Origin: Shewanella sp. MR-4
Lineage (GTDB): Bacteria > Pseudomonadota > Gammaproteobacteria > Enterobacterales > Shewanellaceae
NCBI RefSeq assembly: GCF_000014685.1
Contig: NC_008321.1
Location: forward strand, 3,717,001-3,781,000
Length of the DNA stretch: 64,000 nucleotides
Direction: 5' to 3'
Position numbers and translations under genes: made by a program. Shown here one piece after another: positions 25,048 through 34,286 of the stretch (positions are counted from its first letter, which is position 1; every line of letters starts with the position of its first letter). Under the pieces are notes generated by a model. That model saw only the letters and a program-made list of their open reading frames with translations, searched no databases and was not told where the DNA came from.

Positions 25048-26999
25048 TGTGCGGCTCCCTCGGTTGTCCCTAACGCGGTATCGCTATGGGTATCAGGTTT
25101 TGGCGATTCCAGCCCAATATCGGCTACTGATTCAGTATTTTCATGCAACATAGTTTGGAATAACCCCGCCTCAGTTGACAGCGTCGCAAAATCCCCCCGC
25201 TGGACTATCTCGCCTTTATCGAGCACTAGGATGGACGACATATGGTCCAGCTGATCGACTCTGTGGGTTACCATAATGCCCATCTTACCCGCCATCGCCG
25301 CTTTTAAGGTGCGGCTAACGAGTTGTTCGCTGACACTGTCTAAACTCGCCGTCGGTTCATCGAGAATAAAGACCTGCGCCGCCTGTCCCAATGCTCGCGC
25401 AAGCGCAATACGTTGCGCCTGTCCGACCGATAAGGTCGATGACTGCTCGCCTATCGGCGTGGCTAAACCAAGGGGTTGGCTGCGGACAAACTCATGGATA
25501 TTGGCCTGCTCCAGCAATTGCCAAACCTGCTCATCTGTCATTTCAGGATTGGCTAAGGCGACGTTTTCTCGCACTGTGCCATGGAATAACTGCGGCTCCT
25601 GCCCAAGCCATGCTAACTGCTGTCGCCAATGGGCAAGATCTAGGCTTGCGAGTTCAACCCCATCGATTAGCAGCTTGCCTTTATAGGGCAAAAATCCTAA
25701 TAAGGCATTGAGTAAACTGGTTTTACCGGCGCCGCTTGGGCCAACCAGAGCCAAGTGTTCGCCCTGTTTCAACTCAAAACTAATGGGGCCGAGTAAACGG
25801 CTGCCATCGGTACTAAAGACTTCTAGATCTTTTACGCTAAGGTGAGTCAGCTTATCGAACCGCGTTTGCTGCCCGAGCTTGTCCTGCGAAGAACCTTGTT
25901 CAGAACCCGACTCTGGCTCAGGGTGTTCCAGCAGCGTCATCAATGCTTGGGCCGCGCCAATCGCCTGCGCTTTAGCGTGATAGTGAGTGCCCATATCCCT
26001 AAGGGGCTGATAAAACTCAGGCGCCAAAATTAAGATAAACAAGCCGACAAACAGGCTAAAAGGTAAGCCTTCATTCGCATTAGGCCCAAGTTGAGCATGC
26101 GCGCCATAGTAGCCAAAATCGAGGTGACCTAAATAACTGAAACCAAAGTAAACCGCTAATACGGCAATCGATACCGCGGCAAAAAACTCTAGCACTGCCG
26201 AGCTTAAAAAAGCCATGCGCAGCACAGACATAGTACGGCTACGGAACTCCTCCGAGGCTTTTTCAATCACCTTGAGTTCAGCATCACCCCGATAGAAGAG
26301 TTTTAAGGTCGAAAGCCCTTTTAATCTATCCATAAAGTGGCCGCTTAATCTGGCTAAGGCATTGAAGTTTTTACGGTTGGCATCGGCCGCGCCCATACCG
26401 ACGAGGATCATAAACAACGGGATAAGTGGCGCAGTTAACAGCAAAATCAACCCCGCCGCCCAGTTGATAGGAAACACTGCGATAAGGATCAAAAAGGGGA
26501 TCACGCCAGCAAGGGTCATTTGCGGTAAATAACGGGCATAAAAATCTTGTAAATCTTCCACTTGCTCTAAGACTATGCTCGCCCAACTGCCTGCGGGTTT
26601 GCCTTTAATAAACGCGGGGCCAAGCCGAGTTAACTTATCCATTACCGCACCGCGGATCTGTTGGCGTAAGCGTTTGCCCGCTTCAAAACTGGCGCGCTCG
26701 CGGCCATAGGCGAGTATTGCTCGCAGCAACATTAAGCCAATCAAGGCCATAAAATGTGGCAGATAATCGCTTGCCCCTACAGTTGATTGCGCTTGGATGC
26801 TATTTGCGCCATCCGTAAATGCCTGCAAGGCATTGCCAACAATGACGCCATCGAGGAGTGTGGCTATCAGATAAGCCTGTGCTATCAATGCAATAGCACT
26901 TAACATTCCACACCATACGGAGAGCTTAACAAACCAGCCACAGGCCTTTTTTTGCGACTTGAGCCAAACGAGAAGGGACTTTTCTAACGACTTATCCAT
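25044..26999 (-). CDS. cydD: Heterodimeric ABC exporter subunit CydD
   Basis: 651 residues: a six-helix membrane domain (about 25-350) and an ATPase domain with Walker A LVGPSGAGKTSLLNAL, signature LSVGQAQRIALARAL, Walker B VFILDEPTASLDSVSE and H-loop VTHRVDQL. It is about 60 residues longer than E. coli CydD, with extra sequence between the domains (around SGSEQGSSQDK) and a C-terminal tail rich in acidic residues. It pairs with CydC to export thiols to the periplasm for cytochrome bd maturation. The cytochrome bd genes themselves are not in this window. Confidence 0.95.
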   Translation of the reverse strand: MDKSLEKSLLVWLKSQKKACGWFVKLSVWCGMLSAIALIAQAYLIATLLDGVIVGNALQAFTDGANSIQAQSTVGASDYLPHFMALIGLMLLRAILAYGRERASFEAGKRLRQQIRGAVMDKLTRLGPAFIKGKPAGSWASIVLEQVEDLQDFYARYLPQMTLAGVIPFLILIAVFPINWAAGLILLLTAPLIPLFMILVGMGAADANRKNFNALARLSGHFMDRLKGLSTLKLFYRGDAELKVIEKASEEFRSRTMSVLRMAFLSSAVLEFFAAVSIAVLAVYFGFSYLGHLDFGYYGAHAQLGPNANEGLPFSLFVGLFILILAPEFYQPLRDMGTHYHAKAQAIGAAQALMTLLEHPEPESGSEQGSSQDKLGQQTRFDKLTHLSVKDLEVFSTDGSRLLGPISFELKQGEHLALVGPSGAGKTSLLNALLGFLPYKGKLLIDGVELASLDLAHWRQQLAWLGQEPQLFHGTVRENVALANPEMTDEQVWQLLEQANIHEFVRSQPLGLATPIGEQSSTLSVGQAQRIALARALGQAAQVFILDEPTASLDSVSEQLVSRTLKAAMAGKMGIMVTHRVDQLDHMSSILVLDKGEIVQRGDFATLSTEAGLFQTMLHENTESVADIGLESPKPDTHSDTALGTTEGAAQ

Positions 27000-27038
27000 G
27001 GTGCTCCAACAGAAACTAGCAAAGCAGTAGGTTGTAGA

Positions 27039-27159
27039 AATAGGCTAAACACTGAGTGACCCCGAGGGGCTTGCAAGTGTTGAAAAGGTTCGATAGGGAC
27101 GCAGTATCGCAGGCATCCAAGGTAGATGAAACCTTAGCGGAAGCTTTTGTTAGCCTATT
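27039..27159. repeat. 121-bp palindromic intergenic element
   Basis: AATAGGCTAA (27039-27048) and its exact reverse complement TTAGCCTATT (27150-27159) enclose sequence with nested pairings: AACACT with AGTGTT, CCCC with GGGG, and AAGGT with ACCTT. It lies between cydD and the DUF3626 gene, so it could form a structured RNA on either strand. It looks like an interspersed intergenic repeat, but only one copy is in the window. Confidence 0.5.
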
Positions 27160-27246
27160 CACAAAAATGAGATAAAGATCAATAAATTCCCAAAGTGCGG
27201 GAACCCAGAGCCAACGCTTGCCGCCAGCTTAATCAATCGGCCTTAA

Positions 27247-28293
27247 TTATTGCTGAGCGCCGTATTTGACTAACACATGCCAGAGCAGCTTTAGCTCGTG
27301 TGCCACCTGAGCGCGGTTCCCCCGATCGCGCCAATGCTGGGGCGAGTGGTATAAATCCCGCGCCGCCACGCCAATGGCATAGGCATCGACACGCTCATCG
27401 ATAGCAATGCGACTCGCCAAAGATGGCATAGTCGGTCCACGGAAATCACTGGGGATCTGCGCCGTGTGCAGACTAAAACCATTATGATATTGCAGCTCGA
27501 TATCATAGCGATCACAGACCTTGCTCAAGGTGACACCGATTTCAGTCCCTTTAAAACTAGGATCTGCCACCAGCATGGCAATGTCTTCATCGAGGGACAC
27601 ATCACCGTGGATCTGCGCCTCAATATAATGGTCGAGATTGTTCGACATCGGCCGTTCAAAGCGCGACAGCAGGGAGGAGTTCAGTTGATGCGCCAAATAT
27701 TGGATCACGTTGAGCGGTTTAAAATCCACTTTCCCCAAGGCATAGTGGCGCTCAAAACTCTCGGTGAGCAGCGCCGCTAATACATCATCAAAGCAGGATA
27801 AAGTGCCCTTTTCCTTCGGGTTACGGTAGGAATCTAAATAAGTGAACGTCGAGCGCGTGAGCAACTGTGAATGGGTCAGCAAATAACAGCTGCCAAAACG
27901 CGGGGCAGGGCCATCCTGCCACATGCCTAAATCCAAGGCGCCATACTTAGGCCGAGACTTAGTCCCCTTGTAAGCATCGCCAAAGAGTTGATTTTCCCAA
28001 TGATCCCTTGGCCCACCTAATTCGGGGGATAACTGTCCATTGGAGATATGGGTTTCGAATTGGCTGCGGTATTGACCATCACGCAATAATCCTTCGGCCA
28101 CTGTGATACCGCGGCTATCAATTCTGTCGGGATGAAAATGCAGTGCGACTCGGCCACAGTGTAACAATTGCTTCAGCGCCGCTTGCATCTCCTGCATGGG
28201 AATGTTGGACATCTGCTGCACGTTTCGAATAACCGCCACGGCCTGTTCACTTCGACCACGTGCGAGGCGTTCAATATGCTGTATTGCTGTCAT
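27247..28293 (-). CDS. DUF3626 family protein
   Basis: 348 residues from the ATG at 28293, which has an AGGTGG site three bases upstream; the frame is open to a TTG at 28317. The sequence resembles the DUF3626 family: the motif ALHFHPDR near residue 53, ISNGQLSPELGGPRDHWE, YGALDLGMWQDGPAPRFGS and a C-terminal region with HNGFSLHTAQIPSDFRGP. No signal peptide or membrane helix. The HFHPDR motif and the several conserved Arg, Ser, His and Glu residues suggest an enzyme, but I know of no proven activity. It stands alone, divergent from rhlE. Confidence 0.75.
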   Translation of the reverse strand: MTAIQHIERLARGRSEQAVAVIRNVQQMSNIPMQEMQAALKQLLHCGRVALHFHPDRIDSRGITVAEGLLRDGQYRSQFETHISNGQLSPELGGPRDHWENQLFGDAYKGTKSRPKYGALDLGMWQDGPAPRFGSCYLLTHSQLLTRSTFTYLDSYRNPKEKGTLSCFDDVLAALLTESFERHYALGKVDFKPLNVIQYLAHQLNSSLLSRFERPMSNNLDHYIEAQIHGDVSLDEDIAMLVADPSFKGTEIGVTLSKVCDRYDIELQYHNGFSLHTAQIPSDFRGPTMPSLASRIAIDERVDAYAIGVAARDLYHSPQHWRDRGNRAQVAHELKLLWHVLVKYGAQQ

Positions 28294-28688
28294 AATCCAC
28301 CTGCCATGGAGCGTCAATATGCCTAAGAGGACTCATCCTAAGAATTCAATGCTGCTGAATTCAAGCTACAAAGGGAAAATTTCCCAGTTATCTTTACTAA
28401 TCCGATTGATGACTAACGTCTTTGCAACCTATTGAGGATGTTTGTTAATTTTACCCCAAGTTAGATTACTTAGAAGCAATGAAATTAACACAAGCGTGAT
28501 CTTTCCCTAAATACTGAACAAGATACTGATAGGTCGATAAATTAGCCACTCCTGAATCGGCTTTTGCGCCAGATAGACAACAAACCACTTTCAAACATGG
28601 CGATCTAGCGCCTCTTCATGTAAGCTGCACGCCCGCCAATTCGGCCATACTACTGCTGCGACACTTTGCTGCCACAAGAGACCCATTA
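28294..28688. other. Intergenic region between DUF3626 and rhlE genes
   Basis: 395 bp without a gene. It contains an inverted repeat GAATTCA (28342-28348) / TGAATTC (28356-28362) with a 7-nt loop near the DUF3626 start. The rhlE leader may be long, as for other cold-inducible helicases, but I found no convincing promoter or conserved cold-shock box. Confidence 0.4.
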
Positions 28689-30338
28689 ATGAGTTTTTCC
28701 TCCCTAGGTTTATCTGCACCGATCCAAAAAGCCGTGACTGAACAAGGTTATGACACACCCTCTCCTATTCAAGCACAGGCGATTCCCGCCGTACTGACGG
28801 GTAAAGACGTGATGGCTGCGGCCCAAACGGGGACAGGAAAAACCGCAGGCTTTACCCTGCCGTTGCTCGAATTACTCTCTAAAGGCAATAAAGCCAAGGT
28901 GGGACAAATCCGCGCCCTAGTGCTAACCCCCACGCGCGAGTTAGCGGCTCAAGTAAGCGAAAGCGTTGAAACCTATGGTAAATATCTGCCATTGCGCTCA
29001 GCGGTCGTCTTTGGTGGCGTGCCAATTAATCCCCAAATTCAAAAGCTACGCCACGGGGTAGATGTACTGGTCGCCACACCTGGACGATTATTAGATCTTG
29101 AGCAGCAAAAAGCGGTGAAGTTTAATCAACTCGAAGTCTTAGTGCTGGATGAAGCGGATCGCATGCTCGACATGGGTTTTATCCGCGATATCAAAAAGAT
29201 CCTCGCCATGTTGCCCGCTAAACGACAAAACCTGATGTTTTCGGCGACCTTCTCCGATGAAATCCGCGAGCTGGCCAAAGGCCTAGTGAATCAACCAGTA
29301 GAAATTTCAGTTACGCCACGCAACGCCGCGGCAAACACAGTCAAACAATGGATTTGCCCCGTCGATAAGAATCAAAAATCGGCGCTGCTAATTCAGCTCA
29401 TCAAGCAGGAAAACTGGCAGCAAGTCTTAGTGTTTTCACGCACTAAACACGGCGCCAACAGACTGGCTAAGAGTCTTATTCAAGCCGAGATCAGCGCCGC
29501 CGCTATCCACGGCAATAAGAGCCAAGGCGCACGCACCAAAGCCTTAGCCGACTTTAAGAGTGGCGAAGTGCGCGTGCTAGTGGCGACCGATATTGCGGCG
29601 CGCGGGCTCGATATCGACCAATTACCACAAGTAGTGAACTTCGATCTGCCCAATGTCCCCGAGGATTACGTACACCGCATTGGCCGCACCGGCCGTGCTG
29701 GCGCCTTAGGCCAAGCCGTATCCTTAGTCAGTAGCGAAGAAACTAAGCTGCTCAGGGACATTGAGCGTTTGATCAATCGCGTGCTTGAAAGGCAGGAGGT
29801 TGAAGGCTTCAGCCCTGTGCATGCGCTCCCCGAATCGACCTTAAATGCCCATGGTAAAGAGAACAAAATCAAAGCCGTGGCGAGCCAACGTAAGCATCGC
29901 AGCGCGGGTAAACCCTCGCCAAGAGCCGGTACAGGCCGCGATGGTCGTAAAACGCCAGACAGCAGCGACGGCGCTGCGCAGCAAAAGAACTCAAATCCAA
30001 ACCAAGGCCAGCGCAATAATCAGGGGCAGCATAAGCGTCCTCAAGCGCCAAAAAACGCTGAGCATAAAAACACGCACTCAAGTACCGAAGCTGGCCGCAC
30101 GCCAAAACCACAGGATAAACGTCCTCCGCGCGGCAAAGGCCCGGCTAATAGCGAACATAAAGCCAAAGGCCAGCCTCATTCAGCGGCGCAACAACTTAGT
30201 CCACAGGCTCGCAGCGAAAAACAACATTCTGACTCACGCCGCCAAGGCCGCGCTCAGCCGAATGCTAATCCCGCCAGCGGTGAACACAAAAAGCCCTCGC
30301 ATCGACCCGATAACCGCCCTAATCGCGTAAAATCCTAA
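28689..30338 (+). CDS. rhlE: ATP-dependent RNA helicase RhlE
   Basis: 549 residues. The DEAD-box core (about 1-370) has the Q motif FSSLGLSAPIQKAV with SPIQAQAIP, motif I AAQTGTGKTAGF, motif II VLDEADRMLDMGF, motif III SATFSDE and motif VI HRIGRTGRAG, ordered as in RhlE. The last 170 residues are a disordered tail rich in Lys, Arg, Gln, Asn, Pro and Ser, longer than in E. coli RhlE (454 residues total). Such tails bind RNA non-specifically. RhlE acts in ribosome assembly and RNA turnover. A strong terminator follows. Confidence 0.93.
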   Translation: MSFSSLGLSAPIQKAVTEQGYDTPSPIQAQAIPAVLTGKDVMAAAQTGTGKTAGFTLPLLELLSKGNKAKVGQIRALVLTPTRELAAQVSESVETYGKYLPLRSAVVFGGVPINPQIQKLRHGVDVLVATPGRLLDLEQQKAVKFNQLEVLVLDEADRMLDMGFIRDIKKILAMLPAKRQNLMFSATFSDEIRELAKGLVNQPVEISVTPRNAAANTVKQWICPVDKNQKSALLIQLIKQENWQQVLVFSRTKHGANRLAKSLIQAEISAAAIHGNKSQGARTKALADFKSGEVRVLVATDIAARGLDIDQLPQVVNFDLPNVPEDYVHRIGRTGRAGALGQAVSLVSSEETKLLRDIERLINRVLERQEVEGFSPVHALPESTLNAHGKENKIKAVASQRKHRSAGKPSPRAGTGRDGRKTPDSSDGAAQQKNSNPNQGQRNNQGQHKRPQAPKNAEHKNTHSSTEAGRTPKPQDKRPPRGKGPANSEHKAKGQPHSAAQQLSPQARSEKQHSDSRRQGRAQPNANPASGEHKKPSHRPDNRPNRVKS

Positions 30339-30380
30339 TTCGATTTCACGCCCAAAAGCCCCGTAATAAGATGCCAAAAA

Positions 30381-30416
30381 AAGATGCCCAGCACTGAGTG
30401 CTGGGCATCTTTGTTT
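30381..30416. terminator. Bidirectional terminator between rhlE and chemoreceptor gene
   Basis: A perfect 14-bp stem AAGATGCCCAGCAC / GTGCTGGGCATCTT with a 3-nt loop. A-rich sequence precedes it and a T-rich tail follows, suiting the two convergent genes. Confidence 0.85.
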
Positions 30417-30447
30417 GAGTACTAACTTACCTAAAATCCTAGAGTTG

Positions 30448-32148
30448 TTAGGCTTCACGCACCTTAAATTGCTGCATGGCTTCGCGTAGGGTGTTGGCCT
30501 GCTGCGAGAGGGATTCGCTGGCCTTCGCCGTTTCAAATGCGCTATTAAGCACGGATTCTCCCGAGTCACGAATGGTATTTAAGCGTTCGCTGATATCTTC
30601 GGCGGTCACCGCCTGCTCCTCACTGGCGGTGGCGACTTGAGCATTGGCCTGCGAGAGCTGAGTTAAGGCATCTAAGATCTCAAACAAGTTTTGTTTAATT
30701 TGCTTAACTTGGAGCGATGACTCATTGATTTGCTGCTCATTTTTACCAAATGAGTCGACGGCCGACTGGGCATCAAGCACTAAGGTTTGAATAAGCTGAC
30801 TAATTTCCTGGGTGGCGGTTTGGCTACGCGTCGCGAGGGCGCGCACCTCGTCGGCAACGACGGCAAAACCCCGTCCCTGATCGCCCGCCCTAGCCGCCTC
30901 AATGGAGGCGTTTAACGCCAGTAAATTTGTCTGCCCCGCAATGGCATCGACTACGGAAACAAAGTTTAAAATTTTGCCTGTGCTGGCCTGGAGCTGCTGG
31001 ATAAGTTGGCTCGATTGCTGGGCACTCTCCACCAGTTGCTGAGTGATCCGCTCGCTGGCCTCCACAACGGCGCAGCTATCCTTGGCTCGGCCTTCCGCTT
31101 GGCCCGCCGAAAATGATGCCGTTTCGGCGCTGCTTGCAACCTCGGTAATGGTCGCCGCCATTTGCGTCATCGAGGCGGCGACTTGGTCAGTATCTTCCTG
31201 CTGGCTGAGTATTGCCCTGCGATTATTTTCAGCCACCGCATTGAGCTCTGTCACCATAGAGGCCATTTCTTCGCTGCGCCCAATCACATGCCCGACGGTT
31301 TGGCTCAGGGTCAAGGCCATTTGATTCATGCTCAGGGTTAACTCGCCAAGCTCATCCTTAGATTCTGCTTGCAGCACTCGGCTAAAGTTGCCCGACTCCA
31401 TCATGGCGGCGGCATTACGCAAGCGCGTAATAGACCGCACTATGTATTGACTAAAGAGCATACCAATACCCAATCCTAAGATAAGCGCGACCGACGAAAT
31501 CACCATCAGGCCGTAAATCGCGCTTTTCTCCTCATCCTCAGTGATGGATACTGCGGTTTGGGTCATTTGCTCTAAACGCTGCGCAAACTGACTGAGCTGG
31601 GTGTTGAATTGGGATTGAGTTCGCTCAAGGTCGCTCACTTGCTGCACCAACGCTGTGGCCTGAGTATGTTGCTGTATCGCATTCACCACAGTCGCTAGCT
31701 GGGCATCATAGTCGCGATAAACGCGAATAATGTCGGTGACTTCTTGGATCAATTGTTGGGTTTTATCACGTAGTTCAGGCGGTTGAGGGAGGGTTAACGC
31801 CTCATTTAGCATGGTCTGTGTGGAGAGTAACTCGCCGTTAATTCGCTCTTTATGCTGAATCACTTCCCCGATAAAACCTTCAATTAATCGCTCCTGGGCT
31901 GAGACAGGGATCTCTGAAGCGCGAAAAGCCTTTTCAAGACTAATCGAACTCTCGAGCTGCAAAATAGTGACCTCACTCGATAACTTCACTAGGGGGAGGT
32001 TTTCGGCGGTAATAGTGTGGATTTCATCCGTTACCCGCTTCATCTTTAGTAGGCTAAAAGCCGCTAATAACAGCATGAGTAGCAGCATAATGCCGATAAG
32101 GCTGCCCATCTTATATTTGATCCGTAAATCTTTTAAAAAACCAAGCAT
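30448..32148 (-). CDS. Methyl-accepting chemotaxis protein
   Basis: 566 residues from ATG 32148 (MLGFLKDLRIKYK); 16 codons upstream are open but hydrophilic and unlike the family. It has a membrane helix at about 14-33, a four-helix periplasmic sensor domain (about 35-185), a second helix near 190-212, a HAMP linker, and a long signalling coiled coil with the conserved hairpin tip DAIAGQTNLLALNASIEAAR and GRGFAVVADEVRALA. There is no C-terminal pentapeptide for CheR binding. The ligand is unknown. It would signal through CheA/CheW encoded elsewhere. Confidence 0.92.
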   Translation of the reverse strand: MLGFLKDLRIKYKMGSLIGIMLLLMLLLAAFSLLKMKRVTDEIHTITAENLPLVKLSSEVTILQLESSISLEKAFRASEIPVSAQERLIEGFIGEVIQHKERINGELLSTQTMLNEALTLPQPPELRDKTQQLIQEVTDIIRVYRDYDAQLATVVNAIQQHTQATALVQQVSDLERTQSQFNTQLSQFAQRLEQMTQTAVSITEDEEKSAIYGLMVISSVALILGLGIGMLFSQYIVRSITRLRNAAAMMESGNFSRVLQAESKDELGELTLSMNQMALTLSQTVGHVIGRSEEMASMVTELNAVAENNRRAILSQQEDTDQVAASMTQMAATITEVASSAETASFSAGQAEGRAKDSCAVVEASERITQQLVESAQQSSQLIQQLQASTGKILNFVSVVDAIAGQTNLLALNASIEAARAGDQGRGFAVVADEVRALATRSQTATQEISQLIQTLVLDAQSAVDSFGKNEQQINESSLQVKQIKQNLFEILDALTQLSQANAQVATASEEQAVTAEDISERLNTIRDSGESVLNSAFETAKASESLSQQANTLREAMQQFKVREA

Positions 32149-32417
32149 AAGCTTTGAACTCCAACAACCAAGGATCCCTTTGTCTGTATTTAGCATAGTT
32201 GGAGTTTTACGCTTTGCCGCTTAGGCTAAGCGCTTATAAACGAAAAATAAAACCTTTAGCATCCACAGTTCACCCAATCCAATTAGGCGACTGAGTGTCA
32301 ATCCCTTACAGACTCTAGCGTCCCCTTGCAAACCACAAGCCCGCAACCGATGAAAACTTGCATTCAGGTGAGAGATAACCGAAGATCCAAAAGCCTTTTT
32401 ATTGCGTTAAGCCCTAG

Positions 32418-33665
32418 ATGACACATTCAGCCTCAACCGACACAACATTGCCCGATAGCCATAGCCAAATCCGCTCGCAATTTCCAACCCTCTCGCAAAT
32501 GTTGGGCGACTATCCCCTGTGTTATCTCGATACCGCGGCCACCAGCCAAAAGCCGCAATCCGTGTTAGATGCCATGGCTCAGTATTACCTGAACGACAAT
32601 GCCAATGTGCACCGTGCGGCGCACCAGTTATCGGCGCGCGCGACCTCTAGCTACGAGAAAGTCCGCGATGAGTTACAAGGGTTTATTAATGCAAAGCGCC
32701 GCGAAGAAATCATCTTCACCCACGGCACCACAGAGTCGATCAATCTAGTCGCCTATGGCTTAACGCCACAGATTGCTGCGGGCGATCTGATTTTGATCGA
32801 TACCGCCGCCCACCACGCCAACATAGTGCCATGGCAAGAATTGGCAAAACGCACGGGCGCCATCATTAAACCTATCCCTCTCGATCGTGATGGCAGGCTC
32901 GATCGCCATGCCTATCAAGCGCTGCTCGCCCTCAAGCCCAAAGTAGTCGCCCTGTGCCATGTTTCTAATGCCTTAGGCACAGTGAATCCTGTTGTCGAAT
33001 TAGTGCAGCAAGCCAAGGCACAAGGGGCGATCACCTTAGTCGATGGGGCGCAGGCGGTTGCACACTTAAGCTTAGATATGGCCGCTATCGATTGTGATTT
33101 TTATGTGTTTTCCGGCCATAAGATGTATGGCCCGACTGGCATTGGTGTGCTTTATGGCCGCTTCGATAAGTTAGATACGCTCACGCCACTGTTAACGGGC
33201 GGTGAGATGATTAAACGAGTGAGTTTCGATGGCACCGAATTTGGCAGCCTACCCAATCGCTTAGAAGCGGGTACACCACCCATCAGTGAAGTCATCGGCC
33301 TAGGCGCCGCTATCCGCTTTTTGCAACAACACTTAACGCCAGAGGTTCAGGCCCACGAGGCTGAGCTGCTGCAGTATTTACAGCACCAGCTGCGCGCCCT
33401 CGGAGATGTGCATCTCTATGCTGCCCATAGTGATAATCTCGGTGCGGTTGCCTTTAATCTGGGCGATGAACACCATCAAGATGTCGGGATTTTATTAGAT
33501 CAACAAGGCGTTGCCGTGCGCTGCGGTCATCACTGCGCCATGCCCTTGATGCAAAGCCTTAACCTGAAGGGCTGCTGCCGAGCATCGATTGGTATCTACA
33601 CCAATAAAGCCGATATCGACCGCTTTATTGCCGCCTTAGCCTCAGTCAAAGAGTTGCTGCTCTAA
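32418..33665 (+). CDS. csdA: Cysteine desulfurase, CsdA/SufS type
   Basis: 415 residues. This PLP enzyme takes sulfur from cysteine. The PLP lysine is Lys235 in FSGHKMYGPTGIG. The catalytic cysteine is Cys369 in AVRCGHHCAMP, the group II RxGHHC context. Other conserved pieces are CYLDTAATSQKP near the N-terminus and HRAAHQLSARAT. It is 67 bp upstream of a SufE/CsdE-type gene, and no sufBCD genes are adjacent, so the CsdA-CsdE pair is the better name than SufS-SufE. The persulfide would pass to CsdE. Confidence 0.9.
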   Translation: MTHSASTDTTLPDSHSQIRSQFPTLSQMLGDYPLCYLDTAATSQKPQSVLDAMAQYYLNDNANVHRAAHQLSARATSSYEKVRDELQGFINAKRREEIIFTHGTTESINLVAYGLTPQIAAGDLILIDTAAHHANIVPWQELAKRTGAIIKPIPLDRDGRLDRHAYQALLALKPKVVALCHVSNALGTVNPVVELVQQAKAQGAITLVDGAQAVAHLSLDMAAIDCDFYVFSGHKMYGPTGIGVLYGRFDKLDTLTPLLTGGEMIKRVSFDGTEFGSLPNRLEAGTPPISEVIGLGAAIRFLQQHLTPEVQAHEAELLQYLQHQLRALGDVHLYAAHSDNLGAVAFNLGDEHHQDVGILLDQQGVAVRCGHHCAMPLMQSLNLKGCCRASIGIYTNKADIDRFIAALASVKELLL

Positions 33666-33732
33666 TCCGCTCGCTAAGGGCTAACATCATTGCGCCATCA
33701 GGCAACACGCTTAAGAAGAGGACATTTTCGCC

Positions 33733-34176
33733 ATGACATTGCCAATCATGCCCGTTGCCACCGAGTTTGATTACTCCGTTGAGGAGGCATCAAGCCTGTT
33801 AGCCCGTTTTGAGCAAGCACCAAACTGGCAGGAAAGATATCGCCAAATCATGTTATTAGGTAAAACCTTACCGAGTTTAGCGGATGAGTTTCGCCTTGAG
33901 TCCGCCCAAGTCAAAGGCTGCGAGAGCGATGCCTGGCTGTACCATCTAGAGCAAGACGCTAAGCATTATTTCCTAGCCGATAGCGATGCGCGCATTGTGA
34001 AGGGATTAATCGGTTTACTATTGAGTGCCTGTCACGGCAAACAGAGCGACGAGATTCTCGCCTTTGACCCTTCTGCCTATTTCAAACAATTAGGGCTAGA
34101 GGGTCAATTAAGCCCCTCGCGCACCAATGGCTTACATGCCTTAGCCAAGGCGATGATTGATGCGGTAAAACCCTAA
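33733..34176 (+). CDS. csdE: Sulfur acceptor protein, CsdE/SufE family
   Basis: 147 residues with the SufE fold. The acceptor cysteine is Cys63 in QVKGCESDAWL. The pattern NWQERYRQIMLLGKTLP before it and DSDARIVKGLIGLLLSACHG after it are typical. It accepts persulfide sulfur from the upstream cysteine desulfurase and hands it to downstream acceptors (Fe-S assembly or CsdL-type tRNA modification in E. coli). An AGAGGA site lies 10 bp before the ATG; the internal ATG at codon 6 is an alternative start. Confidence 0.88.
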   Translation: MTLPIMPVATEFDYSVEEASSLLARFEQAPNWQERYRQIMLLGKTLPSLADEFRLESAQVKGCESDAWLYHLEQDAKHYFLADSDARIVKGLIGLLLSACHGKQSDEILAFDPSAYFKQLGLEGQLSPSRTNGLHALAKAMIDAVKP

Positions 34177-34286
34177 ATCAATCTGTGGGTAAAATCGGTA
34201 AAAGAGGGATTTAATCAAAGACTTCTACGCCTTAACAGGGTATAAAGAAGTAAAAATTAGCTTCATCTGAAGGAGAGCGCACGCCC

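Noticed and set aside
29845..30330. 161-codon frame inside rhlE
   Set aside because: It arises from the low-complexity Lys/Arg/Gln tail read in another frame.
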